NCBI GenBank assembly: GCA_963771015.1
Contig: CAVYRN010000008.1
Coordinates: 79,431 to 143,430, forward strand
DNA length: 64,000 nt
Source: CAVSJJ01 sp963771015
GTDB taxonomy: Bacteria > Actinomycetota > Actinomycetes > Actinomycetales > Dermatophilaceae
Direction: 5' to 3'
This document shows, piece by piece, positions 43,457 through 51,772 of this stretch. Each line of letters opens with the position of its first letter. The first letter of the stretch is position 1. The notes beneath the pieces were generated by a model. It was not told where the DNA came from and ran no database searches. It worked only from the letters and a program-made list of their open reading frames with translations. A program made the translations under genes and the position numbers.

Positions 43457-44844
43457 GCGCGCTTCACCGCCTTTTCGTAGAGGTCGAGGAGCCGGTCGTC
43501 CGGGTCGTAGCGGGTCTTGAGCTTGTCGTACTCGATGCCGCCGTAGAGCCGGTCGAACTCGTCCTCACCGTAGTAGGAGTCGGAGTAGAGGGACTTATGG
43601 CCACCGAGAGCGGTCACCCGCTCCTCGATGAGCCGGTTGGTGGCGCCCTCGCGGGCACCGGGAGCGATCGGGACGGTGGACCAGAACCCAACGTTGACGT
43701 AGGTCTGGCCCGATCGCAACGGGTAGAGCGACCATGGGTGGTCGTCGCCGGTATCGGACAGGGCCGAGGAGGAGTCCCGCACCCGCAGCGGGCACAGCCA
43801 GACCGGCTCGATCGGGACCGTGTCGAGGAACCACCGGAGGAAGTCCACGGTGCGGGCCAGCGGGATCTCGACGTCCTGGATGACCCGCTCGCGGGGAGGC
43901 CGCCCCTGGCGGGCCTCGAGCCGGTCGCCGATCCCGTACCGGCCGTCGAGCGCGACGAGCTTCCAGTACACGCTGCTGCGCCGCAGCCGACGTGGCCAGA
44001 ACCGCCGGATCCGGGGGTTCTGGGCCCCGAAGGCCCGCGAGCACCAGAACCAGTCGGTATCCCAGCGCCACAGGTAGTCGTGGATGGTCAGCAGGTCGCG
44101 TTTCGGAGTCGTCCCGTCGTGCTGGATCGAGCGGTAGTAGACCTGCTGCCCCGTGTAGTCGCTCGTCGGGCCGGCCTCGTCGGTCCGCCGGCCGAAGGTG
44201 AGGTAGCACTCGTGCTCGGTGAAGACGACGCCGTCGACATAGTCGACGTCCTCACCGGCGTACCGGCCGCTGGCCACGACCTCCCCGATGGCGGCGACGA
44301 GCGCGTCGAGGCCGTGGTAGCGCACGTGCCGCAGTGCCACGGCCCGCTTGACCGGTTCGAGCTCGATCCGCAGACGGGTGGCGTAGCCGAGCGAGCCGTA
44401 GGAATTGGGGAAGCCCCGGAACAGGTCGGCGTGCTCCCCCGTCGGCCGGGCGGTGACGATGTCGCCGGCCCCGGTGAGGATGTCCATCTCGAGGACGGAC
44501 TCATGCGGCAGTCCGTTGCGCCAGGAGGCCGACTCGATGCCCAGACCGGTGACGGCCCCACCCAGGGTGATCGTCTTGAGCTGCGGCACGACGAGTGGCG
44601 TGAGCCCGTGCGGAAGGGTCGCGGCGACGAGGTCCTCGTAGGTGCACATGCCCGCCACGTCGGCCGTCCGGGCGTCCCGGTCGATCGCGATGACCCCGGT
44701 CAGACCCGACACGTCGAGGCCGGGGGTCTTCGTCGCCGGGCGCGACCGGAAGAGGTTGGAGGTGCGCTTGGCCAGGCGCACGCGCTCGCCTGGCGGGATC
44801 GCGTGGTAGCTGTCGACCAGCCGCGTGACGCCGTCCTTCTCCAC
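43453..44844 (-). CDS. tmsA: FAD-binding oxidoreductase of 10-methyl fatty acid pathway
   Basis: This 463-residue flavoprotein has an FAD_binding_4 domain: GVIAIDRDARTADVAGMCTYEDLVA and the VVPQLKTITLGGAVTGLGIESAS segment. SYHAIPPGERVRLAKRTSNLF is seen in TmsA/BfaA and sterol-reductase-like enzymes. The C-terminal substrate domain includes FLRWFLDTVPIEPVWLCPLR. Paralogues reduce a 10-methylene-acyl intermediate to a methyl branch with NADPH. It is first in a two-gene operon with the methyltransferase. Alternatives are a lactate- or sterol-type oxidase; the coupling argues for lipid work. Confidence 0.8.
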   Translation of the reverse strand: MEKDGVTRLVDSYHAIPPGERVRLAKRTSNLFRSRPATKTPGLDVSGLTGVIAIDRDARTADVAGMCTYEDLVAATLPHGLTPLVVPQLKTITLGGAVTGLGIESASWRNGLPHESVLEMDILTGAGDIVTARPTGEHADLFRGFPNSYGSLGYATRLRIELEPVKRAVALRHVRYHGLDALVAAIGEVVASGRYAGEDVDYVDGVVFTEHECYLTFGRRTDEAGPTSDYTGQQVYYRSIQHDGTTPKRDLLTIHDYLWRWDTDWFWCSRAFGAQNPRIRRFWPRRLRRSSVYWKLVALDGRYGIGDRLEARQGRPPRERVIQDVEIPLARTVDFLRWFLDTVPIEPVWLCPLRVRDSSSALSDTGDDHPWSLYPLRSGQTYVNVGFWSTVPIAPGAREGATNRLIEERVTALGGHKSLYSDSYYGEDEFDRLYGGIEYDKLKTRYDPDDRLLDLYEKAVKRA

Positions 44845-44915
44845 GTACCTTCCTCACCTGTCACGAGTGTGGTGCCTCACGACTGTATGCCGTGGCCCTG
44901 GGGCGAGGCGAAACG

Positions 44916-45275
44916 TCACCCCTCTTGCGGGTGAACGTCCTCCGCCACCAGGACCGGGTCGCCGGTGCGGATGACGCCCACCCGGCCCACCGCCGCGTAC
45001 ACCCCCGGGCACGACCCCGCGGTCCGTTCGATGGCGAGCAGCGCCTCGCCGATCCGCACCACCGACCCGACGAGCGACTCCACCTCCGTCGACGGGACGT
45101 CGAGGACGATGTTGGCCCGGGTGGCCGGCGAGTCGTTGCCGACGATCGACACGGCCGCCTTCTTGCGCCGGTCCCCCGCCAGGCCCTCGGGCTCGACATC
45201 GACGGCGGAGTGGTCGCGACCCGGCTGGTCCTTGACCGGGAAGGTGCGCAACGCGGTGACGTGGCTCGGCCTCAT
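44916..45275 (-). CDS. Short MOSC-domain protein
   Basis: This 119-residue protein resembles an isolated MOSC domain: ALRTFPVKDQPGRDHSAVDVEPEGLAGDRR carries the GLxGDR sulphur-carrier signature. It lacks the usual conserved cysteine close to the C-terminus, although one Cys is in AGSCPGVYAAV. MOSC domains carry sulphur to molybdenum or other acceptors. It ends 71 bases before the tmsA start and no molybdenum genes are in the window. Confidence 0.75.
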   Translation of the reverse strand: MRPSHVTALRTFPVKDQPGRDHSAVDVEPEGLAGDRRKKAAVSIVGNDSPATRANIVLDVPSTEVESLVGSVVRIGEALLAIERTAGSCPGVYAAVGRVGVIRTGDPVLVAEDVHPQEG

Positions 45276-45323
45276 CGCCCCATCATCGCCCGTGGATGGG
45301 TGGGGAGTACGAAGGGGCCGGGT

Positions 45324-46610
45324 TCAGGATGCCTCCGCGCCGTCAGGTGGCTCGGCCTCCTCGTGGTCCGGCGGAGACGCGAGGTCGTCGGCTGGTGCGC
45401 CGGCCCATTCGAACATGAGCAGCGTCGAGTCATCGGTGGTGGCTCCACCACGCTCGATCATGAGCCGACGCGAAATCCGGCGCACCGACTCCTGAACGGT
45501 GACACCCTCGGCCTCGATTCGTTCGATGACCCCCATCATGCGAGTGTCACCGAACTCGACGCCGCCCCGGACGTGTTCCTCGATGAGCCCATCGGTGTAG
45601 AACACAACGCGGTCACCGCGTCGAAGTGTCCTCTCGGTCAGTACCGGTGTGTCGCCGCCGAAGCCGAGCGGCAGCGTTGTGGGGCCCTCCAGCACTTCGA
45701 CGACGTGACCGGCGCGGAGCAACAGCGGCGATGGATGCCCCGCGTTGACCCACTGCAGATGCCCCGACGTCACGTCGAGGGCCGCCATCTGTGCCGTCGC
45801 GAACCGGTCCGGCCCGAACTGGTCCGCAACGGCGGAGTCCATGGCGGCATACAGGTCGGACAGCTCGACATCGATCCGTCGGGCGTGCCGGTAGGCACCG
45901 ATGGCGACGGTGGCCATCACGGCAGCGCTCAGCCCATGCCCCATCGCGTCGATCATGCACAGATGCAGCACGTCGCCGTTGAGCGCGTAGTCGAAGCTGT
46001 CTCCAGCAACATCGTAGGCAGGCTCGAGAGCCCCGGCCACGGACACCTGCGGGGTGTTCATCATCAGGGGCGGCAGCAGCTGCCACTGCATCTCGGCCGA
46101 CAGGCTCATCGGCCTGCGTCGACGCGCCTGGAAGAACCGGTCGGTATACATGCTCTTGGTGACCAGCATGTCCGCCACCAACCCGGCCAATCGACGGACC
46201 AGCCGCCGATGGTGCTCATCGACCCGGTCAAGGGTGAGAACGAGCACCCCGACCCGGTCGGAGCCGTCCAGCAGCGGAACGTACAGTCGCACCACGTCGC
46301 CCCAGGGCTGCTCGACCATCTCGTCGGTCTGGAAGGCCAGGCCGGCCAGAGAGTCGTCGATGGGTTGGTGCGGGCCCGCCACAAGCCCCTCGCCGGGGAG
46401 CGCGACCAAGGTCATCTGGTCGTAGTCCTGAAGCAGGACCGTCACCTCTCGGCCACCGATCCGAGCAATCTCCTGCGCGATCAGAGGGGCGATCAACTGC
46501 GGCGGCATGGTGTGCGCCCTGTCCAGCAGCGAGCCGAGCAACCGCTCCCCGAAACCCTCGGTCAGGTCATCTTCGGCGAGGGCGTCCCATCCTGTCTGCT
46601 CCCCAGGCAC
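45324..46610 (-). CDS. GAF-PP2C (SpoIIE/RsbU-type) serine phosphatase
   Basis: This is a 428-residue soluble protein. An N-terminal GAF-like domain (about residues 20-170; IARIGGREVTVLLQDYDQMT) precedes a SpoIIE-type PP2C phosphatase (residues 185-400). The phosphatase is marked by AGDSFDYALNGDVLHLCMIDAMGHG, DAMGHGLSAAVMATVAIG, VNAGHPSPLLL and FYTDGLIEE. Such enzymes dephosphorylate an anti-sigma-factor antagonist and so control a stress sigma factor. No RsbV, RsbW or sigma gene is adjacent, so the target lies elsewhere. The GTG start is at 46610. Confidence 0.88.
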   Translation of the reverse strand: MPGEQTGWDALAEDDLTEGFGERLLGSLLDRAHTMPPQLIAPLIAQEIARIGGREVTVLLQDYDQMTLVALPGEGLVAGPHQPIDDSLAGLAFQTDEMVEQPWGDVVRLYVPLLDGSDRVGVLVLTLDRVDEHHRRLVRRLAGLVADMLVTKSMYTDRFFQARRRRPMSLSAEMQWQLLPPLMMNTPQVSVAGALEPAYDVAGDSFDYALNGDVLHLCMIDAMGHGLSAAVMATVAIGAYRHARRIDVELSDLYAAMDSAVADQFGPDRFATAQMAALDVTSGHLQWVNAGHPSPLLLRAGHVVEVLEGPTTLPLGFGGDTPVLTERTLRRGDRVVFYTDGLIEEHVRGGVEFGDTRMMGVIERIEAEGVTVQESVRRISRRLMIERGGATTDDSTLLMFEWAGAPADDLASPPDHEEAEPPDGAEAS

Positions 46611-47045
46611 AAGCCGAGTCTAGTCCCGGCCATCAAGCGGCCCCTTGAATGGCGTTTCGACTGCGCGATCGCCTGTGCGGCGCGGACCGGACGGGCTCCA
46701 TGGCATTCCCTCCTCGATGACGGTGAACCCGGCACCTGGGCCTGAAGGCGCGCATCGCCCATCGACGAAGGAATTGACCGGTCGGGCTGGACGTGAGGAC
46801 TTGATGTCGGCGCATCAGAACTCCATACGCGGCGAACGCGGCGACAATCGGGGTGAGCTGCGCAAGTCGGGCGCAAGCCGGTCGGCCGAGCCGGCGTTCG
46901 GACTCCGCCGCCAGAGTGTCGCAGGCAGCCCGACCCCGTGCAGGAACGTGGCACCCCGGCCCGAGGGGTGTGGGCTGGCTCACTGCCATTGATGGCCGTC
47001 GCGCGGGTGGGTAGCGTCGAGCCGGGGCGATAGGAGGTGGGCGCC
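46611..47045. other. Gene-free interval between SpoIIE phosphatase and amidotransferase genes
   Basis: This 435-base stretch has no recognisable gene. Open frames exist on both strands (for example 46645-46992 on plus) but lack family resemblance, conserved starts or ribosome sites. It includes the divergent promoter region of the two flanking genes. A GGAGGTGG ribosome site for the amidotransferase lies at its right end. Confidence 0.55.
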
Positions 47046-47879
47046 GTGTGTCGTTGGCTGGCGTACTCGGGGTCACCGATCGCCTTGGAGGCGTTCCTGT
47101 CCAAACCGAGGAACTCCCTGATCCACCAGAGCCGTGGCGCGGCGATGGGGGCGACCGCCTTGAACGGCGACGGGTTCGGGGTCGGGTGGTACTGCGAGGG
47201 CGACCCGGTGCCTGCACTGTTCCGCAGCGTCCAGCCGGCCTGGGCCGACCCGAACCTCGCTGAGCTCTCGCGGCATATCCGCTCGCCGCTGTTCGTGGCC
47301 CATGTGCGGGCGACAACCGGGGCCGCGGTGCAGCAGACCAACTGTCACCCGTTCCGGCACCACCGTTGGCTCTGGGCCCACAACGGGGAGGTCCGTGAGT
47401 ACGAGAAGGTCCGGCGCGATCTCGTGCTCGCCGTGGAGCCCTCGCTCTTCCCGGAGATCGTCGGCTCCACCGACTCCGAGGTCATGTTCTTCCTGGCCCT
47501 GACCTTCGGCCTTCGGGACGACCCGGTCGGGGCGGTGCAGCGCATGGCCGGGTTCATCGAGGACGTGGGGCGCGCGCACGGCGTCGAGTCGCCGCTGCAG
47601 ATGACGATCGCCACGAGCGACGGGTCCAGCCTCTGGGCGTTCCGGTACTCCAGCGAGGGTCACTCGCGCACCCTGTTCCACTCCGCGGACGTCGGCAGCC
47701 TGCGCCGGCTCCATCCCGAGGTCGTCGAGCTCCGGGAGGTCTCCGACGACACCCGCGTCGTCGTGTCCGAACCGCTCGGTGTCCTGCCCGGCGCGTGCGT
47801 GGAGTTCCCGGAGTCGTCGTGGAGCGTGGTCCGACCGGGCGCAGACGTCCTGGAGCCGTTCCATCCCGCGCGCTCCTGA
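47046..47879 (+). CDS. Class II glutamine amidotransferase (EgtC-like)
   Basis: This 277-residue protein has an Ntn-type glutaminase fold. The GTG start at 47046 puts the nucleophile Cys at position 2 (VCRWLAYSGSP), as required once the initiator Met is removed. Supporting motifs are HQSRGA, NGDGFGVGWYCEG, FVAHVRATTGAAVQQTNCHPF and WAHNGEV, followed by GSTDSEVMFFLAL. The family includes EgtC of ergothioneine synthesis, but no egtABDE genes are present. The role here is hydrolysis of a gamma-glutamyl or amide bond in an unknown substrate. Confidence 0.88.
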   Translation: MCRWLAYSGSPIALEAFLSKPRNSLIHQSRGAAMGATALNGDGFGVGWYCEGDPVPALFRSVQPAWADPNLAELSRHIRSPLFVAHVRATTGAAVQQTNCHPFRHHRWLWAHNGEVREYEKVRRDLVLAVEPSLFPEIVGSTDSEVMFFLALTFGLRDDPVGAVQRMAGFIEDVGRAHGVESPLQMTIATSDGSSLWAFRYSSEGHSRTLFHSADVGSLRRLHPEVVELREVSDDTRVVVSEPLGVLPGACVEFPESSWSVVRPGADVLEPFHPARS

Positions 47880-47926
47880 CGATGATCGCTACGTGCTCTC
47901 GAGGCGCGATCTGCGATGCTCGGCGG

Positions 47927-48448
47927 GTGTCCTACCCAGCAATGCGATCCTCCGAGGACGTCATCGACGAGCCGGCCAAGGTCCAGTTCGAGACGTTCCT
48001 CGACCAGCACCGCATCGCGCTGGACGCCTGCCTGGACGGGCTGACCGAGCAGCAGGCACGCCGACGCCTGGTGCCCTCGAAGACCACCCTGCTGGGTCTG
48101 GTCAAGCACGCGACCTTCGTCGAGAGGGTCTGGTTCGACGAGGCCGTCACGTGCCGTTCCCGCCACGAGCTGGGCATCCAGGCCGGTCCGGACGAGTCCT
48201 TTGACCTGCATGACGACGACACCATCGCCACAGTGCGTCAGGCACACCGGGACGCGTGCGAAGCATCGCGCCGGGCCGTCGCCGACATGGACCTGAGCGA
48301 GCTGGTACACGGCAACCGTCGCGGACCCCTGCCGCTGCGCTGGGTCTATCTGCACGTATTGCGCGAGCTCGCCCAGCACTGCGGACACGCAGACATCCTG
48401 CGCGAACAGCTCCTGCGCGGACAGCTCCACCGCCCAGCGGGCTCCTAG
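47927..48448 (+). CDS. DinB-like (DUF664) protein
   Basis: This is a 173-residue four-helix DinB/YfiT-type protein. The region VQFETFLDQHRIALDACLDGLTEQQA and the TLLGLVKHATFVERVWFDEA segment carry the first metal-ligand His (LVKHA). YLHVLRELAQHCGHADILREQL carries the other two His (HCGHAD). Actinobacterial members can be thiol-dependent S-transferases. The start is uncertain between GTG 47927 and ATG 47942. The stop codon TAG lies exactly at the edge of an IS5-type remnant. Confidence 0.8.
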   Translation: MSYPAMRSSEDVIDEPAKVQFETFLDQHRIALDACLDGLTEQQARRRLVPSKTTLLGLVKHATFVERVWFDEAVTCRSRHELGIQAGPDESFDLHDDDTIATVRQAHRDACEASRRAVADMDLSELVHGNRRGPLPLRWVYLHVLRELAQHCGHADILREQLLRGQLHRPAGS

Positions 48449-48954
48449 GGCGTGTCTCCCAGTTCGCGTAGCCAGGTGATGATGGCGCCGAGGACGACGC
48501 CGCGGTAGGTCAGGGCGAGTCTGTCGTAGCGGGTGGCCAGGGCGCGCCACTGTTGGGGGACGTTGAAGGAGCGTTCGACGACGTTGCGGCCTTTCTGGGC
48601 GTCGGTGTCGAAGCCCGGTGGTCGTCTGCCCTTGGAGCCGCGGCGTCGGCGGTGCCCGGCCTGGTCGGAGGGTTCGGCGACGACCGCGCGGATGCCGCGG
48701 GCGCGCAGCAGGGCCCGGTTGGCACGGGAGGAGTATGCCTTGCCCGCGAGTACTCGATCCGGGCGTGTTCTGGGCCGGCCCGGGCCGGCGCGGTGGACAC
48801 GGATCGCGTCCAGTAGGTGGGGGAACATCGGAGAGTCCCCGCCTTGCCCGGGCCCGAGCAGCAGCACGATCGGGCGCCCCCTGCCATCGCACACGTGGTG
48901 GATCTTGGTCGACAGCCCGCCACGGGAGCGGCCGACCTCGTGGTCAGCCGGCTC
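48445..48954 (-). pseudogene. IS5-family transposase, N-terminal part missing
   Basis: Only the C-terminal part of an IS5-family DDE transposase survives. Recognisable segments are HEVGRSRGGLSTKIHHVCDG, PIVLLLGPGQGGDSPMF, RPRTRPDRVLAGKAYSSRAN, RNVVERSFNVPQQWRALATR and AIITWLRELGDTP. The conserved Asp of the ADKAYSS motif is Gly here (AGKAYSS), and the upstream catalytic Asp with the N-terminal domain is gone, so it is inactive. Its stop codon is provided by the CTAG target sequence just outside the element. An open frame continues to 49263 but has no homology beyond 48954. Confidence 0.85.
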
Positions 48955-49059
48955 GACGATCAGATTCTTGTGATTCCACAGGGGCATCGGACAACACGGC
49001 ATAACGCGACATGCGCCAACCATCACAGCCGCGGCCACCCACAATCGCGAGACACACCC
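48448..49059 (-). mobile_element. Internally deleted IS5-type insertion sequence
   Basis: Terminal inverted repeats are GGGCGTGTCTC (48448-48458) and GAGACACACCC (49049-49059), one mismatch in 11 bases. TA flanks each end (48446-48447 and 49060-49061), consistent with insertion into CTAG with a TA duplication. The element is 612 bp, whereas intact relatives are usually around 850 bp, so roughly 200-250 bp carrying the transposase N-terminus has been lost. With its ends intact it could be mobilised in trans. Confidence 0.8.
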
Positions 49060-49127
49060 TAGGCGTCGGGAACGCCGGTCCGGGACGGACCTCGCGCCAT
49101 AGGCCGCCGAGCCCCACCGGAGCCTCC

Positions 49128-49165
49128 TCTCCGACAACACCACGAGTCTCCGACAACACCACGAG
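49128..49165. repeat. 19-bp exact tandem repeat upstream of secreted-protein gene
   Basis: TCTCCGACAACACCACGAG is repeated immediately (49128-49146 and 49147-49165). It lies 57 bases before the start of the secreted protein gene, in its likely promoter region, and could be a tandem binding site or slippage product. Confidence 0.85.
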
Positions 49166-49221
49166 CCGTGGCCCTCGCGGCGCCCTGAGGGTAACTTGGC
49201 GAGGGTCGAAAGGGGCGCGTC

Positions 49222-50064
49222 ATGAGACTCATGCGCGACCAAGAAGCCCCGGCCACAGGGCAACGGGGCCTCATCAGAAGAACCACGACAGTGCTCTCGG
49301 CGATCGGTCTGATGGTTGGGAGTTTCGGGCTCCTGATCGGACTCGCCCTGCCGGCGAACGCCTCACCCGGCACGTCGCCGAGCTTCCCGATCACCAAGGA
49401 CGACTGCAGGCATGGCGGTTGGGCCGACTTCACCGGAGTCGGCTTCCGCAACCAGGGCCAGTGCGTCAGCTGGGTGCAGCACACCATCGTGCACGAGGAC
49501 TGCCTGCCGGGTGCCCTCGCCGACTTCGCCGAGACCGGGCCCACCTACGCCGCCCAACTCGGCATCCCACTCGCGGAGTTCCTCGCCGCGGTATGCCACG
49601 GTCAGGACTTCCCGGTGAGCAACGACTCGTTCGTCGTGAACGATCCTGCCGGGACCGACCTGCTCAGCCTCGCCTCGGGCAACACGACACCGTTCGTCAC
49701 GCAACCGGGACACATCTACTGGGTGCAGGTCCAGGGCACCTGGGAGAACGGACCGGTGCGCCAGGCCGATGCGAGCTACATCTCCGACGACGGATGGCTG
49801 ACCTGGAGCGACGGTCCTGGCTTCAGCCCGCTGAACCTGGAGACGCAGATCAACGGCCGGTTCGTCGACTGGGGTCCGTACGACCCGAGCCACAACTACA
49901 GCTACTGGATCACGGGCGACGGGAACCCCATCAACATGCGCGTCTTCGACGGCGACCCGGGCAGCAACACCCCGATCTCATCGTGGTACGGCGACAACAC
50001 CGGCCCCGTCGGAGGCACGGGCATGCCGGCCATCGTCTTCGAGTACGCGCTGCCGACGACGTAG
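49222..50064 (+). CDS. Secreted protein of unknown function with C-x-G-GW motif
   Basis: This is a 280-residue exported protein. The signal peptide has a basic N-region, then VLSAIGLMVGSFGLLIGLAL, and a likely cleavage after PANA near residue 49. The mature part opens with DDCRHGGWADFTGVGFRNQGQCVSWVQ, a motif recurrent at the ends of many actinobacterial exported proteins, with two Cys that may pair. The rest is rich in Gly, Asp, Trp and Tyr and probably all-beta. It starts at ATG 49222 after GAAAGGGG. Function unknown. Confidence 0.8.
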   Translation: MRLMRDQEAPATGQRGLIRRTTTVLSAIGLMVGSFGLLIGLALPANASPGTSPSFPITKDDCRHGGWADFTGVGFRNQGQCVSWVQHTIVHEDCLPGALADFAETGPTYAAQLGIPLAEFLAAVCHGQDFPVSNDSFVVNDPAGTDLLSLASGNTTPFVTQPGHIYWVQVQGTWENGPVRQADASYISDDGWLTWSDGPGFSPLNLETQINGRFVDWGPYDPSHNYSYWITGDGNPINMRVFDGDPGSNTPISSWYGDNTGPVGGTGMPAIVFEYALPTT

Positions 50065-50090
50065 CCGAGACGGTAGGCCCGGTGCCGGGT

Positions 50091-50120
50091 GGTCGACAGG
50101 CGGCGGTATGCAGCAGGTCT
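50091..50120. repeat. Dispersed accessory-region repeat, copy at 50.1 kb
   Basis: GTCGACAGGCGGCGGTATGC then AGCAGGTCTC lies 27 bases after the secreted-protein stop. It shares the core GCGGCGGTATGCAGCAGGT with copies at 53.85, 56.17, 57.16 and 57.98 kb. Confidence 0.7.
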
Positions 50121-50308
50121 CACGGACCGAAGATCCGCTCGGAACACCGATGTCCGGACGTTGCGCGGCGATACACCGGTGGAGGTAAAGCCTTCGGGCC
50201 GCTAGTCCTTTGCTGGGGAGCGTCGAGCGGCCGACGTCCGGAGGTGGCGCACATCCGCGGGCGGCCTCGTGCCTGCCGGTCCGCGACATCGCCGAACCTG
50301 GCCACCCG

Positions 50309-50902
50309 TCAGTGGACGGTCTCGTGGTTGTGGCACATCTCGACGAACTTCGCGATGCGCGCGGCCCGGGTCCCCGGCTTCTTCGCATCGTTGACGCGGT
50401 AGAGGATCGCATAGCGGTTGGCGCCCCTAAGGGTCTCGAAGAATGCCTTGGCCTGTGGGTCGGCCGCGAGCGCGGCAGCCAAGTCGTCGGGGACGGTCGC
50501 GCTCTTCTGGCCTGCGTAGGCCGCCGCCCACCTGCCGTCGGCCTTCGCCGCGTCGACCTGCGCCTGCCCCGCCGGGCGCATGCGACCGGCCTCGATCAGC
50601 CCCTCGGCCTTGTCCCGGTTGATCTGCGACCACTTGCTCCGCGGCCCGCGCGGGGTGAAGCGCTGCAACCAGTAGTTCTCGTCGTATCCCCGCTTCTGCC
50701 CGTCGATCCAGCCGTGACAGAGAGCGACCTCGAGGGCCTCGACGTAGTTGACCGTCTCGGCCGCGCCCATCTTCCCAATCTTGAGCCAGAAGCCGCGGTG
50801 GTCGGCGTCGTGCTCGGCGAACCATGCCTCGAAGTCGGGCACAGTGGCGAATGAGATCACCGACTGGCCGGCCAGCTCCTCGGGCATCTCCTCGTCCGAC
50901 AT
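50309..50902 (-). CDS. YdeI/OmpD-associated family protein
   Basis: This 197-residue protein begins with a DUF1801-like N-terminal region, DFEAWFAEHDADHRGFWLKIGK, then ETVNYVEALEVALCHGWIDGQKRGYDENYWLQRFTPRGPRSKWSQ, the YdeI signature. The C-terminus contains PDDLAAALAADPQAKAFFETL, the OmdA domain. Members have been linked with bacteriocin protection, but their chemistry is unknown. It is oriented against its neighbours and flanked by dispersed repeats on both sides. Confidence 0.88.
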   Translation of the reverse strand: MSDEEMPEELAGQSVISFATVPDFEAWFAEHDADHRGFWLKIGKMGAAETVNYVEALEVALCHGWIDGQKRGYDENYWLQRFTPRGPRSKWSQINRDKAEGLIEAGRMRPAGQAQVDAAKADGRWAAAYAGQKSATVPDDLAAALAADPQAKAFFETLRGANRYAILYRVNDAKKPGTRAARIAKFVEMCHNHETVH

Positions 50903-50994
50903 GCGGGCATCCTGTCACCGCTCACCGACAGGATCCGCAGCTCCGCGGCTGGCGGGTGCGGCGGATGATCTCGCACGATCATGCCGCGATCGGG

Positions 50995-51025
50995 CGGTCG
51001 ACAGGCGGCCGTGTGTCTGTGTCCG
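50995..51025. repeat. Dispersed accessory-region repeat, degenerate copy at 51.0 kb
   Basis: GGTCGACAGGCGGCCGTGTG is related to the 5' half of the repeat at 50.1 kb (12 bases identical from GGTCGACAGGCGGC) but diverges after that. It lies 79 bases before the nuclease-fold gene start. Confidence 0.5.
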
Positions 51026-51103
51026 TCCCTCTGACCAAATGGCCGAAGGATGAGCTGGTTCATGAGCCGGGGCAGCGTGGAGCCTCAGTGCGACGATAGC
51101 CTC

Positions 51104-51757
51104 ATGGCGAGCTTGGGTGACCGGATCCTTGACGCGATCAACTCCGGGCCGTTGGACGACGACGAGCTGTCGAGGCGTTTGGGCGTGGGGCACCGGCAAG
51201 GGGTGAATCAGGCGGCGCGCCGTCTGGAGGCTCAGGGTCGGCTCCGGCGGTTCACCGGGCCGGAGGGGAAGATCGTCAATGTTCGCGCTGACGATCCAGG
51301 CCAGCAGATCGCCGAGCCCGTTGCTACGCGCGCAGTGCCGGCGGGCCCGGAGGTCAGCCGGGTCACGGAGGATGAGGTGAAGGAGGCGGTGCGCGCATAC
51401 CTAGCCGCTCGCGGTTTCGATGTCGCCGTCGCGTGGGGGCGGGTCCGTGGCATCGATGTCGACGCCAGGCACCCCGACGGGCGCCGCTACGTCATCGAGG
51501 CCAAGGCCGAGGTCGGCAGGAGCGGGGCTCAGCAAGTGAACTACTTCCTCGGGATGCTCGGCGAGCTGGTCCAACGCATGGACGACGCGCAGGCCTCCTA
51601 CGGGATCGCGCTGCCGAACAACCGGCAGTACCGGGGCCTGGTCGACCGGCTGCCCGCCCTGGCCGAGGAACGACTCAGGCTCGTCGTGTTCTGGGTGAGC
51701 CGCGAGGGTGATCAGCTGACCGTCAAGGTGGAGTCGTCGCCCTTGACCGAGCGCTGA
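51104..51757 (+). CDS. HTH plus PD-(D/E)XK nuclease-fold protein
   Basis: This is a 217-residue protein. Residues 1-60 form a winged-helix-like unit (LGDRILDAINSGPLDDDELS, RRLGVGHRQGVNQAARRLEA). Residues 88-200 match a PD-(D/E)XK fold: Glu95 in the leading helix, Asp118 in RGIDVD, Glu132-Ala-Lys134 in YVIEAKAEVG and Gln143. A complete E-D-ExK-Q set is thus present, suggesting an active nuclease. The start may instead be at ATG 51050 or 51062. It is 15 bases before a second nuclease-fold gene. Its role could be DNA repair or defence; unknown. Confidence 0.75.
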   Translation: MASLGDRILDAINSGPLDDDELSRRLGVGHRQGVNQAARRLEAQGRLRRFTGPEGKIVNVRADDPGQQIAEPVATRAVPAGPEVSRVTEDEVKEAVRAYLAARGFDVAVAWGRVRGIDVDARHPDGRRYVIEAKAEVGRSGAQQVNYFLGMLGELVQRMDDAQASYGIALPNNRQYRGLVDRLPALAEERLRLVVFWVSREGDQLTVKVESSPLTER

Positions 51758-51772
51758 TGGGAGGGTGGACAC

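Noticed and set aside
46562..47341. 259-codon minus-strand frame across the interval and amidotransferase gene
   Set aside because: It overlaps the amidotransferase start and SpoIIE start, and no segment of it resembles a known protein.
48955..49263. Extension of the transposase frame to a full 272-residue protein
   Set aside because: Residues before HEVGRSRGG have no transposase similarity and the frame crosses the right inverted repeat of the element.
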